A stretch of 64,000 nt of DNA, from assembly GCF_900188425.1 (NCBI RefSeq), contig NZ_FZON01000015.1, forward strand, positions 1-64,000. The letters are read 5' to 3'. The notes beneath the pieces are model-generated. The model was not told the origin of the DNA. It did not search any database and worked only from the letters and a program-made list of their open reading frames with translations. The translations under genes and the position numbers were made by a program. Positions 9,359-19,172 of the stretch are shown here, piece by piece. Numbering within the stretch: position 1 is the first letter of the stretch; each line of letters begins with the position of its first letter. This stretch comes from Antarctobacter heliothermus (GTDB lineage Bacteria; Pseudomonadota; Alphaproteobacteria; Rhodobacterales; Rhodobacteraceae).

Positions 9359-9572
9359 GGCGGCTTTCACCCTCTCTTGGCCCGACGGTTGTCTGATGTC
9401 GGAATGGTCATCAGGCTAGCAGGGCACAGCGCGGCGGCATTGAGAGAGATCAACCGCACGCGAAGGAATACAGGCGCAGATCACGCTGTACCGTCTTGCG
9501 CCGGAGGCAAGTGCATTGATGGGTCTTTGATTTCTCCACGCGCCGCAGGCGGCCGCGTGCAGTTCCGGGGCG

Positions 9573-10895
9573 TCAGCCGACCTCGGGTGCCAGCGGGCGC
9601 ACCTTGAGCCGGGTGATCCGGTTGTGTTCGCGCGCCATGACCTCGAACCGGAAGCCGTGAAAGCTGAACACTTGTCCCATGGTCGGGATCATTTGCGCCT
9701 CATGGATCACAAGGCCCGCAACGGTGTTGGCCTCATCGTCAGGCAAGTTCCAGTCCGTTGCCCGGTTGAAATCGCGGATCGTCATCTGGCCGTCGATCCA
9801 ATAGTGGCCATCCTCGGCCTTGCTGATCGGGTGATCCGCGTCCGGGTCGAATTCATCGGTGATCTCTCCGACGATTTCCTCAAGGATGTCCTCCAGCGTG
9901 ATCAGCCCCTGCAAGGCGCCGTATTCATCGACCACCAGCGCAAAATGCGTCCGCCTGCGCAGGAACTGGCGCATCTGTTCGTCCAGAGAGGTGGTGTCGG
10001 GCACGAAATAGGGTTTCATCGCCACATCCGTCACCTTGAAATCGGCAAGGGCGCCCGCCATCGTCTGATCCTCATCCACCAGCCGGTACATGGCGCGCAG
10101 CAAGTCTTTGGCGTGTATCACACCAAGGATGTTCTCGGGATCGTCGCGGAAGACGGGCAGGCGGGTGTGGCTGCTTTCAAGGCATTGTTGCAGGACCTCC
10201 TGCGGGCGTGCATTGGCGTCCAGCATCTCGATCTTGGAGCGGTGCAGCATGATCTCTTCGACCGTCCGGTCGCTAAGATCAAGCGCGCCAAGGATGCGGT
10301 CGCGGTCTTCCTTTTCGACGACACCTTCGGAATGGCCCAGATGCAAGGCCCCGGCGATTTCCTCCCGCACCGCGAGAATATGGTCGTCCGGGTCGGTCTT
10401 GACGCCGACAATGCGCAAAAGCGCACGCACCAGCACGCGCACCGCCGAGACCATCGGCGCAAACAGCCAGATCACCCCCGCAATTGGCGCGGACACGCGC
10501 GCGGCGGCGGTTTCGGGGTTGGTGATGGCGTAGGTTTTCGGCAGCACCTCGGCAAAGATCAGCACCACAAGGGTCATGACAGCGGTGGCATAGACCACGC
10601 CGCTTTCGCCCAGAGCCTGGGTAAAGATCATCGTGGCCAGTGCGGTGGCCAGGATATTCACCAGGTTGTTGCCCAGCAGGACAGAGCCGATCAGGCGTTC
10701 ATTGTCCTCGGTGATGGTCAGCGCCCTTTCGGCGCCAGTCGATCCCTTGTCGGCGGCTGCGCGCAATTTGCCACGCGATGCGGCGGTGAGCGCGGTTTCA
10801 GAGCCCGAGAAAAAGGCCGAGAGCATGATCAGGCCGATGATCGAGGCGGCAGTGATCCAGAAGGCGGCGTCAAGGGTTTCTGGCGTGGCATCCAT
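9573..10895 (-). CDS. CNNM/HlyC-CorC family membrane protein with CBS domains
   Basis: 440 residues: an N-terminal DUF21/CNNM membrane domain with three or four helices and the SAFFSGSETALTA block (residues ~20-180), a tandem CBS region (~215-335; HTRLPVFRDDPENILGV and FALVVDEYGALQGLITLEDILEEIVGEI), and a C-terminal CorC/HlyC domain (YWIDGQMTIRDFN, then GFRFEVMAREHNRI). Family members are linked to Mg2+/Co2+ efflux or homeostasis; bacterial hemolysin annotations are historical. Start at 10895 precedes the first membrane helix directly; the upstream in-frame extension to 11018 has no family similarity. Confidence 0.85.
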   Translation of the reverse strand: MDATPETLDAAFWITAASIIGLIMLSAFFSGSETALTAASRGKLRAAADKGSTGAERALTITEDNERLIGSVLLGNNLVNILATALATMIFTQALGESGVVYATAVMTLVVLIFAEVLPKTYAITNPETAAARVSAPIAGVIWLFAPMVSAVRVLVRALLRIVGVKTDPDDHILAVREEIAGALHLGHSEGVVEKEDRDRILGALDLSDRTVEEIMLHRSKIEMLDANARPQEVLQQCLESSHTRLPVFRDDPENILGVIHAKDLLRAMYRLVDEDQTMAGALADFKVTDVAMKPYFVPDTTSLDEQMRQFLRRRTHFALVVDEYGALQGLITLEDILEEIVGEITDEFDPDADHPISKAEDGHYWIDGQMTIRDFNRATDWNLPDDEANTVAGLVIHEAQMIPTMGQVFSFHGFRFEVMAREHNRITRLKVRPLAPEVG

Positions 10896-11038
10896 GGGGG
10901 CGGTCCTTTGGGTTTGCCTGGTTATGGGGGGGCTGGAGAGCGCATTCAAGGGGGGCGTTTCGAGGAGGGGCGGTGATCGGCGCGCGTCACGGCCTGCGGC
11001 CGCAACATTGCCCCGCACACCGTCCCCGGCCGCAAGGC

Positions 11039-11968
11039 TCAGGCATCTTTGGCAAGGGGATGGTGTTCGAGAACCAGATCGCGCAGCCGTTCTTCGAGCA
11101 CATGGGTATAGATTTCCGTCGTGGCAACATCGGCGTGGCCAAGCAGGGTCTGGATCGCGCGCAGATCGGCCCCGTTTGCCAGCAGGTGTGTGGCAAAGGC
11201 GTGCCGCAGGGTGTGTGGCGTGACCTTGTCCGGTGAAACGCCGGCCTCAACCGCGAACTCCTTGATCAGCATGTAAAAGGCATGTCGGGTCAGATGCCCG
11301 GCCTTGCCGCGTGACGGAAAGAGGTGCGGTGAGTGTGGCTTGCCTTCGGCGTGCGCGGTGTCGTCCTGCGAGTTGCGGGTTTGCAACCAAAGCGCCAAAG
11401 CTTCGCGCGCGGGGGGCGATAGCGGCACCATGCGTTCCTTGCCGCCCTTGCCCCGGATCAGCAGCATACGCGGATCGCCACGCGCGGCGGCGACGGGCAA
11501 GGAGACCAGTTCCGTGACCCGCATCCCGGTGGCGTAGAGCAATTGCATCAGGCAGGCGTTGCGGGTGCGGTCGCTCTCGGTCCGGCCATGCGCCTCGGCA
11601 GCGGTCAGCAGGCGGTCGACCTCCTGTACTGACAGCGTCTTGGGCAGGCGTTTGTCGCGGCCCGGTCCGGCGATCTGCAAGGCGGGGTTGTCGGTGCGCA
11701 GACCCTCTTCAAAGGCAAATCGAAAGAGTTGTTTCAACGACGACAGCCGCCGCGCGCGGGTGGCCCGCGACAGGCCCTGTTTGTCACAATGGACAAGGTA
11801 GGCCTCTATTGTGTCTTCGGCGGCGTTGTCAAAATCCTTGCCATTGTCGTGCAACCAGTCCCGCGCGTGGGCCAGATCGCGGTCGTAGGCGGCCAGTGTG
11901 TTGGCCGCCGCCCCGCGTTCAGCCGCCAACGCCTCAAGGAAAAGCGGAACCCAGCGGGCCGGGGTCAC
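11039..11968 (-). CDS. xerD: Tyrosine recombinase XerD
   Basis: 309 residues with the N-terminal SAM-like core-binding domain and a C-terminal catalytic domain. The catalytic set is visible: Arg in ATGMRVTELVSL, Lys in GKGGKERMVP, HTLRHAFATHLL with His-x-x-Arg, and LGHADVATTEIYTHV with the His and the nucleophilic Tyr. XerD pairs with XerC to resolve chromosome dimers at dif during division. The GTG start overlaps the stop of the preceding gene (GTGA), indicating translational coupling. Confidence 0.9.
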   Translation of the reverse strand: MTPARWVPLFLEALAAERGAAANTLAAYDRDLAHARDWLHDNGKDFDNAAEDTIEAYLVHCDKQGLSRATRARRLSSLKQLFRFAFEEGLRTDNPALQIAGPGRDKRLPKTLSVQEVDRLLTAAEAHGRTESDRTRNACLMQLLYATGMRVTELVSLPVAAARGDPRMLLIRGKGGKERMVPLSPPAREALALWLQTRNSQDDTAHAEGKPHSPHLFPSRGKAGHLTRHAFYMLIKEFAVEAGVSPDKVTPHTLRHAFATHLLANGADLRAIQTLLGHADVATTEIYTHVLEERLRDLVLEHHPLAKDA

Positions 11969-13464
11969 CGCCGCGCCCTTTCGGCGTCAAGGATCATCAG
12001 TTCCAGCGCCGCGCGCCGGGCCAGATCCTCCAGCCCGAGGCTGCGAAAGCTGGCGATGGCGTCGGTCAGATCCTGCCCGTTGCCGGCGGACCCGGAAGCA
12101 AACAGAACCATCGACCGCAAGATCACTTCTCCCAGCCGTCCATCGGCCAGTTGATCCCGCAGGACCGGCGGCATCGGGGCACCGGAAAACCCGTCGGCAA
12201 CCGCCTGGGCGTGGGGCAGATCGGCCAGGTTGGCGGGGGCCTGGCCCTGCGCGATGGCGGACAGGAACCGTGTTTCCGCGCTGTCGTCCGTCAGACCCAG
12301 TGCAAGGCTTTCATAGGACGGCGACAGAAAGCCGATGCGCCGGGCGATCCCGGCGGCGCGGCCTTCCAGCTTTAGCCGGGCCAGACGTTCACCGTACAGC
12401 TCGGCGAATGGCACCAGCAAACGGCCCGACGCCATCTGCGGCCAGACCTGTTGCAGCTCCTGCGCCACCGTGTCCGGGGCACCGCGCCCCAGCGCGCGCT
12501 CAAAGTTTTGTAGCGCGTCGACCCGGTCCCAGACACCGCCCGAGGCAGCGGGCTGGCGCAGTGTGTAGATGCCCAGCAGACGGTTGGCCGGAAGGCTGCC
12601 CGCGCGGGCCAGTCTTTCGGCGGCCTGGATCTGGGCCCGCCAGCCGTTGTCGCCGGACAGGTCCAGAACCGCGTAGTGCAGCGGCAAAGGTGCGGTGGGC
12701 AGCGGTTCGCCAAGCGCCTCGAAAAGTCGAAATTCCAGCGGTGTGGGGCGAACAGGCGGCAAAAGCGGGTCACCGCTGCCGGCCTCCGGGTCCAGAAACC
12801 GGGTCAGCAGTTCGGCGCGGCGGCCGGTTATGTCGCCCAATGTCTGGGCGCTGTGCAGGACCAGCGCGGCGCGGCGCCAATCGCCGTTGCGGGCGGCGCA
12901 AAAGATCCGCAGGCTGAGATCGTTGCTGAGCCGCGGTTGCGCGGCCAGTGCGCGGCAGACCGGCTGTGCCTGGCCCAGCAGCAATGCCAGGTCGGCCCAG
13001 ATTGTGAACAGATGGGGGTCCTGAATCCCGGTGATGTCCAGCAAGGCCAGCGCCTCTTCCACCAGGCCCTGTTCTTCGAGCCAGGTCAGTCGCGCGGTCA
13101 GGTGGGCCAGATCCCGGTCACCAAGCGGCGGATCGGCCTCGGCCAGCATCATGACCCGCATCTGCGCGCGCAGGGCAGGGACCGGCAGATCCAGCGCGTG
13201 AATCAACCCCTCCAGCGTGGCCGGATCAGATCCTGACCACAGAGTTGACGGAAGGCCGGTGACGCGTGGGGCCAGCAGACCGGCGGCTCCGGGGTTGGGC
13301 GCGGACAGCGGCGCCGCCTCGACCCGGGGCGGGGTTGCGTCTTGTGCGACCGGGTTGTCCTGGGCACAAAGGCCCGTTGCCGCCGCCAAGGCAGCGCAGA
13401 GGGAAAACGCCCCGCCCGCCCGCGAAATCGCCCTTTTGAATGCCCTGCAAGGGTCAGCTGTCAT
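11965..13464 (-). CDS. Secreted alpha-helical (TPR-like) protein of unknown function
   Basis: 499 residues. A signal peptide (residues ~15-40, AGGAFSLCAALAAATGLCAQ) precedes ~450 residues of alanine- and leucine-rich helical hairpins (for example LTWLEEQGLVEEALALLDITGI), resembling TPR/Sel1-type solenoids. Proteins of this kind sit upstream of xerD in Rhodobacterales, but no function is known to me. ATG 13464 is chosen because it places the signal peptide near the N-terminus. It overlaps the small membrane-protein gene upstream and xerD downstream, forming a three-gene leftward operon. Confidence 0.65.
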   Translation of the reverse strand: MTADPCRAFKRAISRAGGAFSLCAALAAATGLCAQDNPVAQDATPPRVEAAPLSAPNPGAAGLLAPRVTGLPSTLWSGSDPATLEGLIHALDLPVPALRAQMRVMMLAEADPPLGDRDLAHLTARLTWLEEQGLVEEALALLDITGIQDPHLFTIWADLALLLGQAQPVCRALAAQPRLSNDLSLRIFCAARNGDWRRAALVLHSAQTLGDITGRRAELLTRFLDPEAGSGDPLLPPVRPTPLEFRLFEALGEPLPTAPLPLHYAVLDLSGDNGWRAQIQAAERLARAGSLPANRLLGIYTLRQPAASGGVWDRVDALQNFERALGRGAPDTVAQELQQVWPQMASGRLLVPFAELYGERLARLKLEGRAAGIARRIGFLSPSYESLALGLTDDSAETRFLSAIAQGQAPANLADLPHAQAVADGFSGAPMPPVLRDQLADGRLGEVILRSMVLFASGSAGNGQDLTDAIASFRSLGLEDLARRAALELMILDAERARR

Positions 13465-13603
13465 TGAGTTGCACCGGCATGCGGCGTTCAAACTGTTCGG
13501 GTCCGAAATCAGCCCCCAGGATCGGGCCGATATAGGCATAGACGACCAGCGCCAGAAACCCGAGCACCAGCAGATAGAATAGCCATTTGATCAGTCGACC
13601 CAT
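13454..13603 (-). CDS. Small single-span membrane protein
   Basis: 49 residues starting MGRLIKWLFYLLVLGFLALVVYAY: a short positive N-terminus and one clear transmembrane helix, then an acidic/polar tail ending QLNDS. It is the first gene of the leftward operon with the secreted TPR-like protein (11-bp overlap) and xerD, and is divergent from aroK across a 95-bp gap that must hold both promoters. Function unknown. Confidence 0.65.
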   Translation of the reverse strand: MGRLIKWLFYLLVLGFLALVVYAYIGPILGADFGPEQFERRMPVQLNDS

Positions 13604-13698
13604 GTTGTCCTGTCCCCGCCTCGTCTTTTTTGAACTTATACCTAGCCTTTTTGTCGCGATCACGTCATTCACGCAACAGGTTAAGCGATGGGCGAAGG

Positions 13699-14268
13699 AT
13701 GGCCGAAGGCACGGTTCACAAGGGTTTGATCCTGCACAAGACAATTGTCTTTGTGGGAATGATGGGCGCTGGAAAGACGGCAGTCGGACGGACGCTCGCG
13801 GCGCAACTGGGTGTTGTGTTTCGCGATTCGGATCATGAGATCGAAGAAGCCGCCAACATGACCATCGCCGAGATCTTTGCCCGCGATGGCGAGCCGTTTT
13901 TCAGACGCAAGGAAAGCCAGGTGATCGAACGCCTGCTGGAGGGCGAGCCCGGCGTGCTGTCGACCGGCGGCGGGGCCTTTTTGGCGGCGGGAAATCGCGA
14001 AATGATCTCTCGGATGGGGGTTTCGATCTGGTTGGATGCCAATCTGGACCTGTTGTGGGATCGCGTCCGGCACAAGGACACGCGGCCCTTGCTGCGGACA
14101 CCTGATCCCAAGGGCACGCTGAGTCGTCTGTACGAGGCGCGTGTGCCGATCTACCGTCAAGCGGATGTGACCGTGCCCTCGACCCCGTCGACGACGCTGG
14201 ACCAGATGGCGCGGCGGGTGTCCGCCGCGCTGCTGGAAAGCCGCCCGGATGTGTTGGAGAAACTGTGA
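13699..14268 (+). CDS. aroK: Shikimate kinase
   Basis: 189 residues, P-loop kinase. VGMMGAGKTAVGR is the Walker A loop, FRDSDHEIE the Asp-x-Asp Mg/shikimate site, FFRRKESQ the substrate Arg region, LSTGGGAF the Walker B-like Gly triplet and RPLL the lid Arg. It phosphorylates shikimate in the chorismate pathway. ATG 13699 gives a ~15-residue lead before the P-loop strand; more upstream starts in the same frame have no support. The gene is translationally coupled to aroB (TGATG overlap), a common pairing. Confidence 0.92.
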   Translation: MAEGTVHKGLILHKTIVFVGMMGAGKTAVGRTLAAQLGVVFRDSDHEIEEAANMTIAEIFARDGEPFFRRKESQVIERLLEGEPGVLSTGGGAFLAAGNREMISRMGVSIWLDANLDLLWDRVRHKDTRPLLRTPDPKGTLSRLYEARVPIYRQADVTVPSTPSTTLDQMARRVSAALLESRPDVLEKL

Positions 14269-15380
14269 TGATCGAAACTGTGACTGTCCCGCTGCCGGGG
14301 CGCGAATATGACGTGCGCATCGGTGAGGGCTTGTTGGCGGGCGCGGGGGCAGAGATCGCGCCGCTGTTGCACCGCCCGCGTGTTGCCGTGGTCAGCGACG
14401 AAACCGTAGAGGCGGCGCATCTGGCGACACTGGAATCAGCCCTGGCGTCCGAAGGGATCGCGATGGTCGCGCTGACCCTGCCGCCGGGTGAATCCACCAA
14501 AAGCTGGCCGCAGTTCACGCGGACGGTTGAATGGCTGCTGGAGCAAAAAGTCGAGCGGCGCGATGTCGTTGTTGCCCTTGGTGGCGGCGTGATCGGCGAT
14601 CTTGTGGGGTTTGCCGCCGCCGTGCTGCGGCGGGGCGTGCGTTTTGTGCAGATCCCGACCTCTCTATTGGCGCAGGTTGACAGTTCTGTGGGCGGCAAGA
14701 CCGGAATCAACGCGCCGCAGGGCAAGAACCTGATCGGCGCTTTTCACCAACCCGCGTTGGTGCTCGCCGACATTGGTGTCCTGGATACGCTGACGCCGCG
14801 CGACTACCTGGCTGGCTACGGCGAGGTTGTGAAATACGGCATGCTGGGCGATGCGGCGTTTTTTGCCTGGCTGGAACAGAACGGCGCGCGTGCCGCAGGC
14901 GGCGACCGCGCCGCGCGGGCCTTTGCGGTGAAACGTTCCGTCCAGATGAAGGCCGAGATTGTGCTGCGGGATGAGACCGAACAGGGTGACCGTGCGCTTT
15001 TGAACCTTGGGCATACGTTTTGTCACGCGTTGGAGGCCGCCACCGGCTATTCCGACCGGCTTTTGCACGGTGAGGGTGTGGCAATCGGCTGTGCGCTGGC
15101 GTTTGAGCTGTCCGCCCGTCTGGGTCTGTGTGCGCAAGAAGACCCCAGCCGCGTGCGCGCCTTGTTGAAATCCAGCGGAATGCGCTGTGATCTCAAGGAC
15201 ATCCCCGGCGATCTTCCGGATGCCGGGACGCTGCTGGACCTGATGGGACAGGACAAGAAGGTGATCGACGGTCAGTTGCGGTTTATCCTTGCACGCGGCA
15301 TCGGACAGGCTTTTGTCACCTCCGATGTCCCGTCGGATGCGGTCCTGACGCTGTTGCAAGACCAGCTCGCGGCGCGCTGA
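14268..15380 (+). CDS. aroB: 3-dehydroquinate synthase
   Basis: 370 residues. ALGGGVIGDLVGFAAAVLRRGVRFVQIPTSLLAQVDSSVGGKTGIN is the NAD/substrate core of AroB (here quoted only as landmarks: GGGVIGD, PTSLLAQVDSSVGGK), and LNLGHTFCHALE plus LLHGEGVAIG carry the zinc-ligand histidines. It converts DAHP to 3-dehydroquinate, the second step of the shikimate pathway. The ATG overlaps the aroK stop. It is convergent with the M50 protease gene, with only 28 bp between the stops. Confidence 0.92.
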   Translation: MIETVTVPLPGREYDVRIGEGLLAGAGAEIAPLLHRPRVAVVSDETVEAAHLATLESALASEGIAMVALTLPPGESTKSWPQFTRTVEWLLEQKVERRDVVVALGGGVIGDLVGFAAAVLRRGVRFVQIPTSLLAQVDSSVGGKTGINAPQGKNLIGAFHQPALVLADIGVLDTLTPRDYLAGYGEVVKYGMLGDAAFFAWLEQNGARAAGGDRAARAFAVKRSVQMKAEIVLRDETEQGDRALLNLGHTFCHALEAATGYSDRLLHGEGVAIGCALAFELSARLGLCAQEDPSRVRALLKSSGMRCDLKDIPGDLPDAGTLLDLMGQDKKVIDGQLRFILARGIGQAFVTSDVPSDAVLTLLQDQLAAR

Positions 15381-15408
15381 TCGGGTTGGCCTGCGTCGGA
15401 TACCGTCC

Positions 15409-16470
15409 TTATTTTCGTGACCGCAGAACCATCATCTCACCGATGTTCTCTGAAGTGACATAGCCGATCATATGACCGGTCTGATCCGTTGCCGCCACGG
15501 CGGGCGCCTGTTGCAGGGCGTCCAGTGCCTGTGCCAACGGCGCGGCAAGCGGCAGGCTCGGCACCTGGGTCATGACGTCTCCCACGGGTTGCGCGGTCTG
15601 TCCGTCGGCCATCGCATGAAACAGCGCCTGCCGGGTCAGGAAACCGGCCAGTCGCCTGTCTGCGTCGAGCACCGGAAATTCGTGCTGGGTGGTGCGGATC
15701 AGGGTCTGGGCGGCAACATGCATCGGGTCTGCGGGTGCAAGGCTCTCAAAACTGGTGATCATTGCGTCCCGCAGGTGCAATCCTTCTGCGAGATCACGGC
15801 TTTCCACATCGCGCGCCTCTGCCTGGGCGGCCATGAAGACGAAAAGCGCGATCAGCAGCAAGATCAGATTTCCCGAGGTCAAGCCAAGGAAACCAAAAAG
15901 AAACGCCACAATTTGGCCCGCCGTTGCCGCAATCCGTGTGGCGCGCACCCGGTCAGTGCGCAGCGACAACAGCGCACGCAGCACCCGTCCGCCATCCATC
16001 GGAAAGGCCGGAATCAGGTTGAACAGGGCAAGAAACAGGTTCACCGCCGCCAATCGGCCCATGAATTCCTGGGGATTTGAGGGGTCGGTCAGCGCCCCCA
16101 TCTCTGTCGAGGCACCAAGCACGATCAGGACCGCCCAGATCACCACGTTGACGGCCGGACCTGCCAGCGCCACGGCGATCTCCTGTCCCGGTTTTTCAGG
16201 CATCCGCTCCAACCGGGCCATGCCGCCGATCGGCAACAAGGTGATGTCCGGCGTGCGGATGCCGTAGCGCCGCGCCATCAACGCGTGGCCGTATTCATGC
16301 GCGACCACGCAGCCAAAGAGGATCAAGACAAACAGCGTATTGTCCAGCGCCGCCGCAGGACCGCTTTCTGCCCATGCCGCTGCCGCCACCCAGGCCAGCA
16401 ACAGGAAAAACGTGGCGTGCACGCGCAGTTCAGAGCCAAGGAGGTGGCCAAGGCGAAAAGTCCAAGTCAT
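15409..16470 (-). CDS. Site-2 protease family (M50B) zinc metalloprotease with CBS domains
   Basis: 353 residues. Six or so hydrophobic segments fill residues 1-215, with the zinc site HEYGH near residue 60 and the third ligand in FNLIPAFPMDGGR. The C-terminal ~130 residues form a CBS pair (EFPVLDADRRLAGFLTRQAL and VAATDQTGHMIGYVTSENIGEMM). This is the SpoIVFB-type branch, intramembrane proteases in which the CBS module senses a small molecule. The substrate is unknown. It is monocistronic, convergent with aroB. Confidence 0.85.
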   Translation of the reverse strand: MTWTFRLGHLLGSELRVHATFFLLLAWVAAAAWAESGPAAALDNTLFVLILFGCVVAHEYGHALMARRYGIRTPDITLLPIGGMARLERMPEKPGQEIAVALAGPAVNVVIWAVLIVLGASTEMGALTDPSNPQEFMGRLAAVNLFLALFNLIPAFPMDGGRVLRALLSLRTDRVRATRIAATAGQIVAFLFGFLGLTSGNLILLLIALFVFMAAQAEARDVESRDLAEGLHLRDAMITSFESLAPADPMHVAAQTLIRTTQHEFPVLDADRRLAGFLTRQALFHAMADGQTAQPVGDVMTQVPSLPLAAPLAQALDALQQAPAVAATDQTGHMIGYVTSENIGEMMVLRSRK

Positions 16471-16576
16471 GTCGTCTCCTGTCGGGAAGCTGGGTCACCG
16501 TTGAGATAAGGTGCGTTCCCTCAGCGTGCCAGCGGGTGCGGGAATTTGCCTTGGGGTTGCGCTGACACGTCGCGCG

Positions 16577-16622
16577 CAAAAAACAAAACGCCCGACGGGC
16601 AGGGCTGCTACGTCGGGCGTTT
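16577..16622 (-). terminator. Rho-independent terminator downstream of ssb
   Basis: An 11-bp perfect stem (AAACGCCCGAC at 16586-16596 with GTCGGGCGTTT at 16612-16622) encloses a 15-nt loop. On the minus strand the stem runs into TTTTGTTTTTT, giving the U-rich tail. It lies ~45 bp after the ssb stop. Confidence 0.85.
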
Positions 16623-16664
16623 CAGTTGCAGTGTGCTGCGTGGCCTTGGGGCGCGCAGCCCGTT

Positions 16665-17198
16665 CTAGAACGGGATTTCGTCGTCGATGTCGCGTGATGG
16701 CGCGCGCGAGGGGCCAGAGCCGCCACCGGACCCGCCACCAGAACCACCACTCGATCCACCGCCATAGCCGGGATCGTCGTAACCGCCCGGGTAGCCGTCA
16801 TCACTGCGACCACCGCCATCGCCACGACCACCACCACCGCCGCCATCGCGACCGTCCAGCATCACCAGTGTTCCGCCAAAGCCCTGCAAGACGACCTCTG
16901 TGGAATAACGGTCCTGCCCGGATTGGTCCTGCCATTTGCGTGTCTGCAACTGGCCCTCGATGTAGACCTTGGAGCCCTTGCGCAGATATTGTTCTGCCAC
17001 CCGCACCAGACCCTCTTGGAAGATCGCCACGGAATGCCATTCGGTCCGTTCACGGCGCTCGCCGGTGCTGCGGTCCTTCCAGTTCTCCGAGGTGGCGATG
17101 CGCAGGTTGCAGACCTTGCCGCCGTTCTGGAAGGTGCGCACTTCGGGGTCTCTCCCTAGATTACCCACGATGATCACCTTGTTCACGGAACCAGCCAT
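16665..17198 (-). CDS. ssb: Single-stranded DNA-binding protein
   Basis: 177 residues. The N-terminal OB fold ([19 protein letters not shown] through [10 protein letters not shown]) is followed by a glycine/serine-rich disordered linker (residues ~115-165, runs of GGG) and the acidic tip DIDDEIPF that docks DNA repair and replication partners in all bacterial SSBs. Start ATG 17198 gives the standard MAGSVNKV opening. Monocistronic with its own terminator; 149 bp separate it from the divergent transglycosylase gene. Confidence 0.93.
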   Translation of the reverse strand: MAGSVNKVIIVGNLGRDPEVRTFQNGGKVCNLRIATSENWKDRSTGERRERTEWHSVAIFQEGLVRVAEQYLRKGSKVYIEGQLQTRKWQDQSGQDRYSTEVVLQGFGGTLVMLDGRDGGGGGGRGDGGGRSDDGYPGGYDDPGYGGGSSGGSGGGSGGGSGPSRAPSRDIDDEIPF

Positions 17199-17347
17199 GT
17201 CTTTCCCCTTCGAATCTTTTCGGCGCCTGTCCGCCGACCCTATACCAGCCATGGAACCGGGCGGAAGGGGCGCGCCGGGAGCACTGGCGAAAAACTGGGA
17301 AATGAGTATAGTCGGCCCTGTAGTGTTAAGATGCGGGGGACAGTGGC

Positions 17348-17959
17348 ATGGTAAAACAGGCAATTCGCGCGGCAGGGTTCGTAATTGCGTTTGTGGGACT
17401 GGCCGGCAGCGCCGGGGCCGAGGTTCTGTCGTCCAAAAGCAGGTCGCTGCTGTTCAGCAGCCAGACCAAGGTTCTGGATAACCGCGCAGCCCAGCAATAC
17501 AAAAGCTCTGTCCGACTGCAACCGCCCAAGGTTGTCACGCCGACAAAGTGGGGGTCGGGAACGGATGGTGATCTGCCGGTCTATCGCGGACGTTACAAAG
17601 GTGAATATGTGGCCATGGCCCGCACGGCGGCGCGCAAGCATGGTGTCCCCGAGGACTTGTTCCTGCGTCTGGTGATGCAGGAATCGCGGTTCAACCCCAA
17701 GGCAAAGTCGCACAAGGGCGCCATTGGTCTGGCGCAGTTGATGCCCGGCACCGCCGCGTTGTTGGGGGTCAATCCGAACGACCCGCAACAAAACCTGGAA
17801 GGTGGCGCGCGGTATCTCAAGCAGCAATATGCCAAGTTTGGAACTTGGCGGCTTGCCTTGGCGGCATACAATGCCGGACCCGGAGCGGTGATCAAACACG
17901 GCGGCGTGCCGCCATACCGCGAGACCAAGAACTATGTGAAAAAGATCTGGGGCAGCTGA
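17348..17959 (+). CDS. Lytic transglycosylase, SLT domain
   Basis: 203 residues: signal peptide ([17 protein letters not shown]), a ~60-residue spacer, then a compact SLT domain. [14 protein letters not shown] contains the catalytic Glu, [10 protein letters not shown] the conserved Gly-Leu-Met block and [11 protein letters not shown] the terminal motif. It would cleave peptidoglycan glycan strands to 1,6-anhydro ends in the periplasm, as in recycling or in making room for envelope complexes; which one is not evident. Confidence 0.88.
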   Translation: MVKQAIRAAGFVIAFVGLAGSAGAEVLSSKSRSLLFSSQTKVLDNRAAQQYKSSVRLQPPKVVTPTKWGSGTDGDLPVYRGRYKGEYVAMARTAARKHGVPEDLFLRLVMQESRFNPKAKSHKGAIGLAQLMPGTAALLGVNPNDPQQNLEGGARYLKQQYAKFGTWRLALAAYNAGPGAVIKHGGVPPYRETKNYVKKIWGS

Positions 17960-18091
17960 CCGTTTGGGCGCACCGGAATTGGTGCGGCTTAAACCTTGGT
18001 TATGGCTTTGCTGTCAGAGTGATCGCCGTGGACGCCGGTAGTGCGGGAACGGTGGATGATGGTTGCCCTTTTCTGTTTGATGTGTCGCGGT

Positions 18092-19015
18092 ATGCGAATG
18101 ATGCCTCTGGCCCTCTGGCTGGCTATTGTTGCTGGGGGCGTGCCTGGGTCGGCTGCGGCGCAAAACTGTCAGATGCCGCCGGATCTCATGGCCGTTGCCC
18201 GCACCCTTGCGGCCTTGCCGGTGGACCTGCCGGACCTGCCGCCTGCGATGTCTGCCCGGCTGGCCCAACAGATGCTGTCTGTCTCTGAGGCGCGGATCCT
18301 CAACACCCTTAAGGATAGCGGGTTGCACAGCATTTCACCCGTTGCGGTCGATGTTCTGGCAGAGGCAGAGCGGTTGGCCGGCGGGGCCGCGTTTCAGCCG
18401 GCGCGATTGTCTGCCTTGCTGCGCAAACTTGATGAGCAAAGCATGTTGGCCTGCGTCGACAACGGAAAGTCCATCTTTCAGAACGGGCAGCAGGGGCGCA
18501 GCGGCGGGTTCTTCGACGAAAAGGGGTTCAGCTGGTCAGAGGTCAATAAACGCGCCGAAGAGGAAAAGCTGTTTGCTGCCGGGGCCGTGGTCTTTGCCAT
18601 GGTCGGTTTCATTTCGATGCTGGTGCTGATCGACAGCGGATTCCGCTGGATCATGGCGCTGCTGTATAACCGCAAGGCATGTCGCATACCGGCGGATCTG
18701 AAGGTCGGGGACAAGGTAATCGACGGTCTGGTTGTCACGCTAGGCCGGGGTGGATGTCGGTTTCATCCGATCGACACGATGGCTTTTGACGCGGCTCTTG
18801 CCGATATTCGCGGCACGGCGGTGCGTCTCCTGATCGAGGATGAGGAAATTGAGGTCAGATGCAGCGGCATCTACGACTCGGTGACGGATTTCCGGTTTGA
18901 GCGGTCGATCACCATCAAACATCAACGCGCCTTGCTGGTCCATTCCACGATCTCGCCCTACTACATCCGCAAATCGCGGGATGGCGGAGCCAAGGCCGTC
19001 GAAGGGCTGATTTGA
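18092..19015 (+). CDS. Membrane protein with signal peptide and a possible PilZ-like C-terminal domain
   Basis: 307 residues. A signal peptide (LALWLAIVAGGVPGSAAAQ), ~150 periplasmic helical residues, one strong transmembrane segment (FAAGAVVFAMVGFISMLVLI) and a ~100-residue cytoplasmic beta-rich domain. The last part (VGDKVIDGLVVTLGRGGCRFHP ... IRGTAVRLLIEDEEIEVRCSGIY) has the strand pattern of PilZ domains, but the canonical RxxxR ahead of the barrel is not clear, so c-di-GMP binding is only a suggestion. An upstream GTG at 18041 or ATG at 18056 would lengthen the N-terminus. Confidence 0.6.
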   Translation: MRMMPLALWLAIVAGGVPGSAAAQNCQMPPDLMAVARTLAALPVDLPDLPPAMSARLAQQMLSVSEARILNTLKDSGLHSISPVAVDVLAEAERLAGGAAFQPARLSALLRKLDEQSMLACVDNGKSIFQNGQQGRSGGFFDEKGFSWSEVNKRAEEEKLFAAGAVVFAMVGFISMLVLIDSGFRWIMALLYNRKACRIPADLKVGDKVIDGLVVTLGRGGCRFHPIDTMAFDAALADIRGTAVRLLIEDEEIEVRCSGIYDSVTDFRFERSITIKHQRALLVHSTISPYYIRKSRDGGAKAVEGLI

Positions 19016-19172
19016 TCTCAGGCAGAGCAGAGCCTTCGCGACAGTCGCGGTGCAAGCACGATGATCACAGTCGGTGCTTCCTTTGCTCTAGCCGCCAGAC
19101 CTGTGTCACCCGCCTTGTCGAGCTTCCTGAACGGGCCGGTGCAAGCGCCTTTCGCGCAGGGCGGTCCCGGTC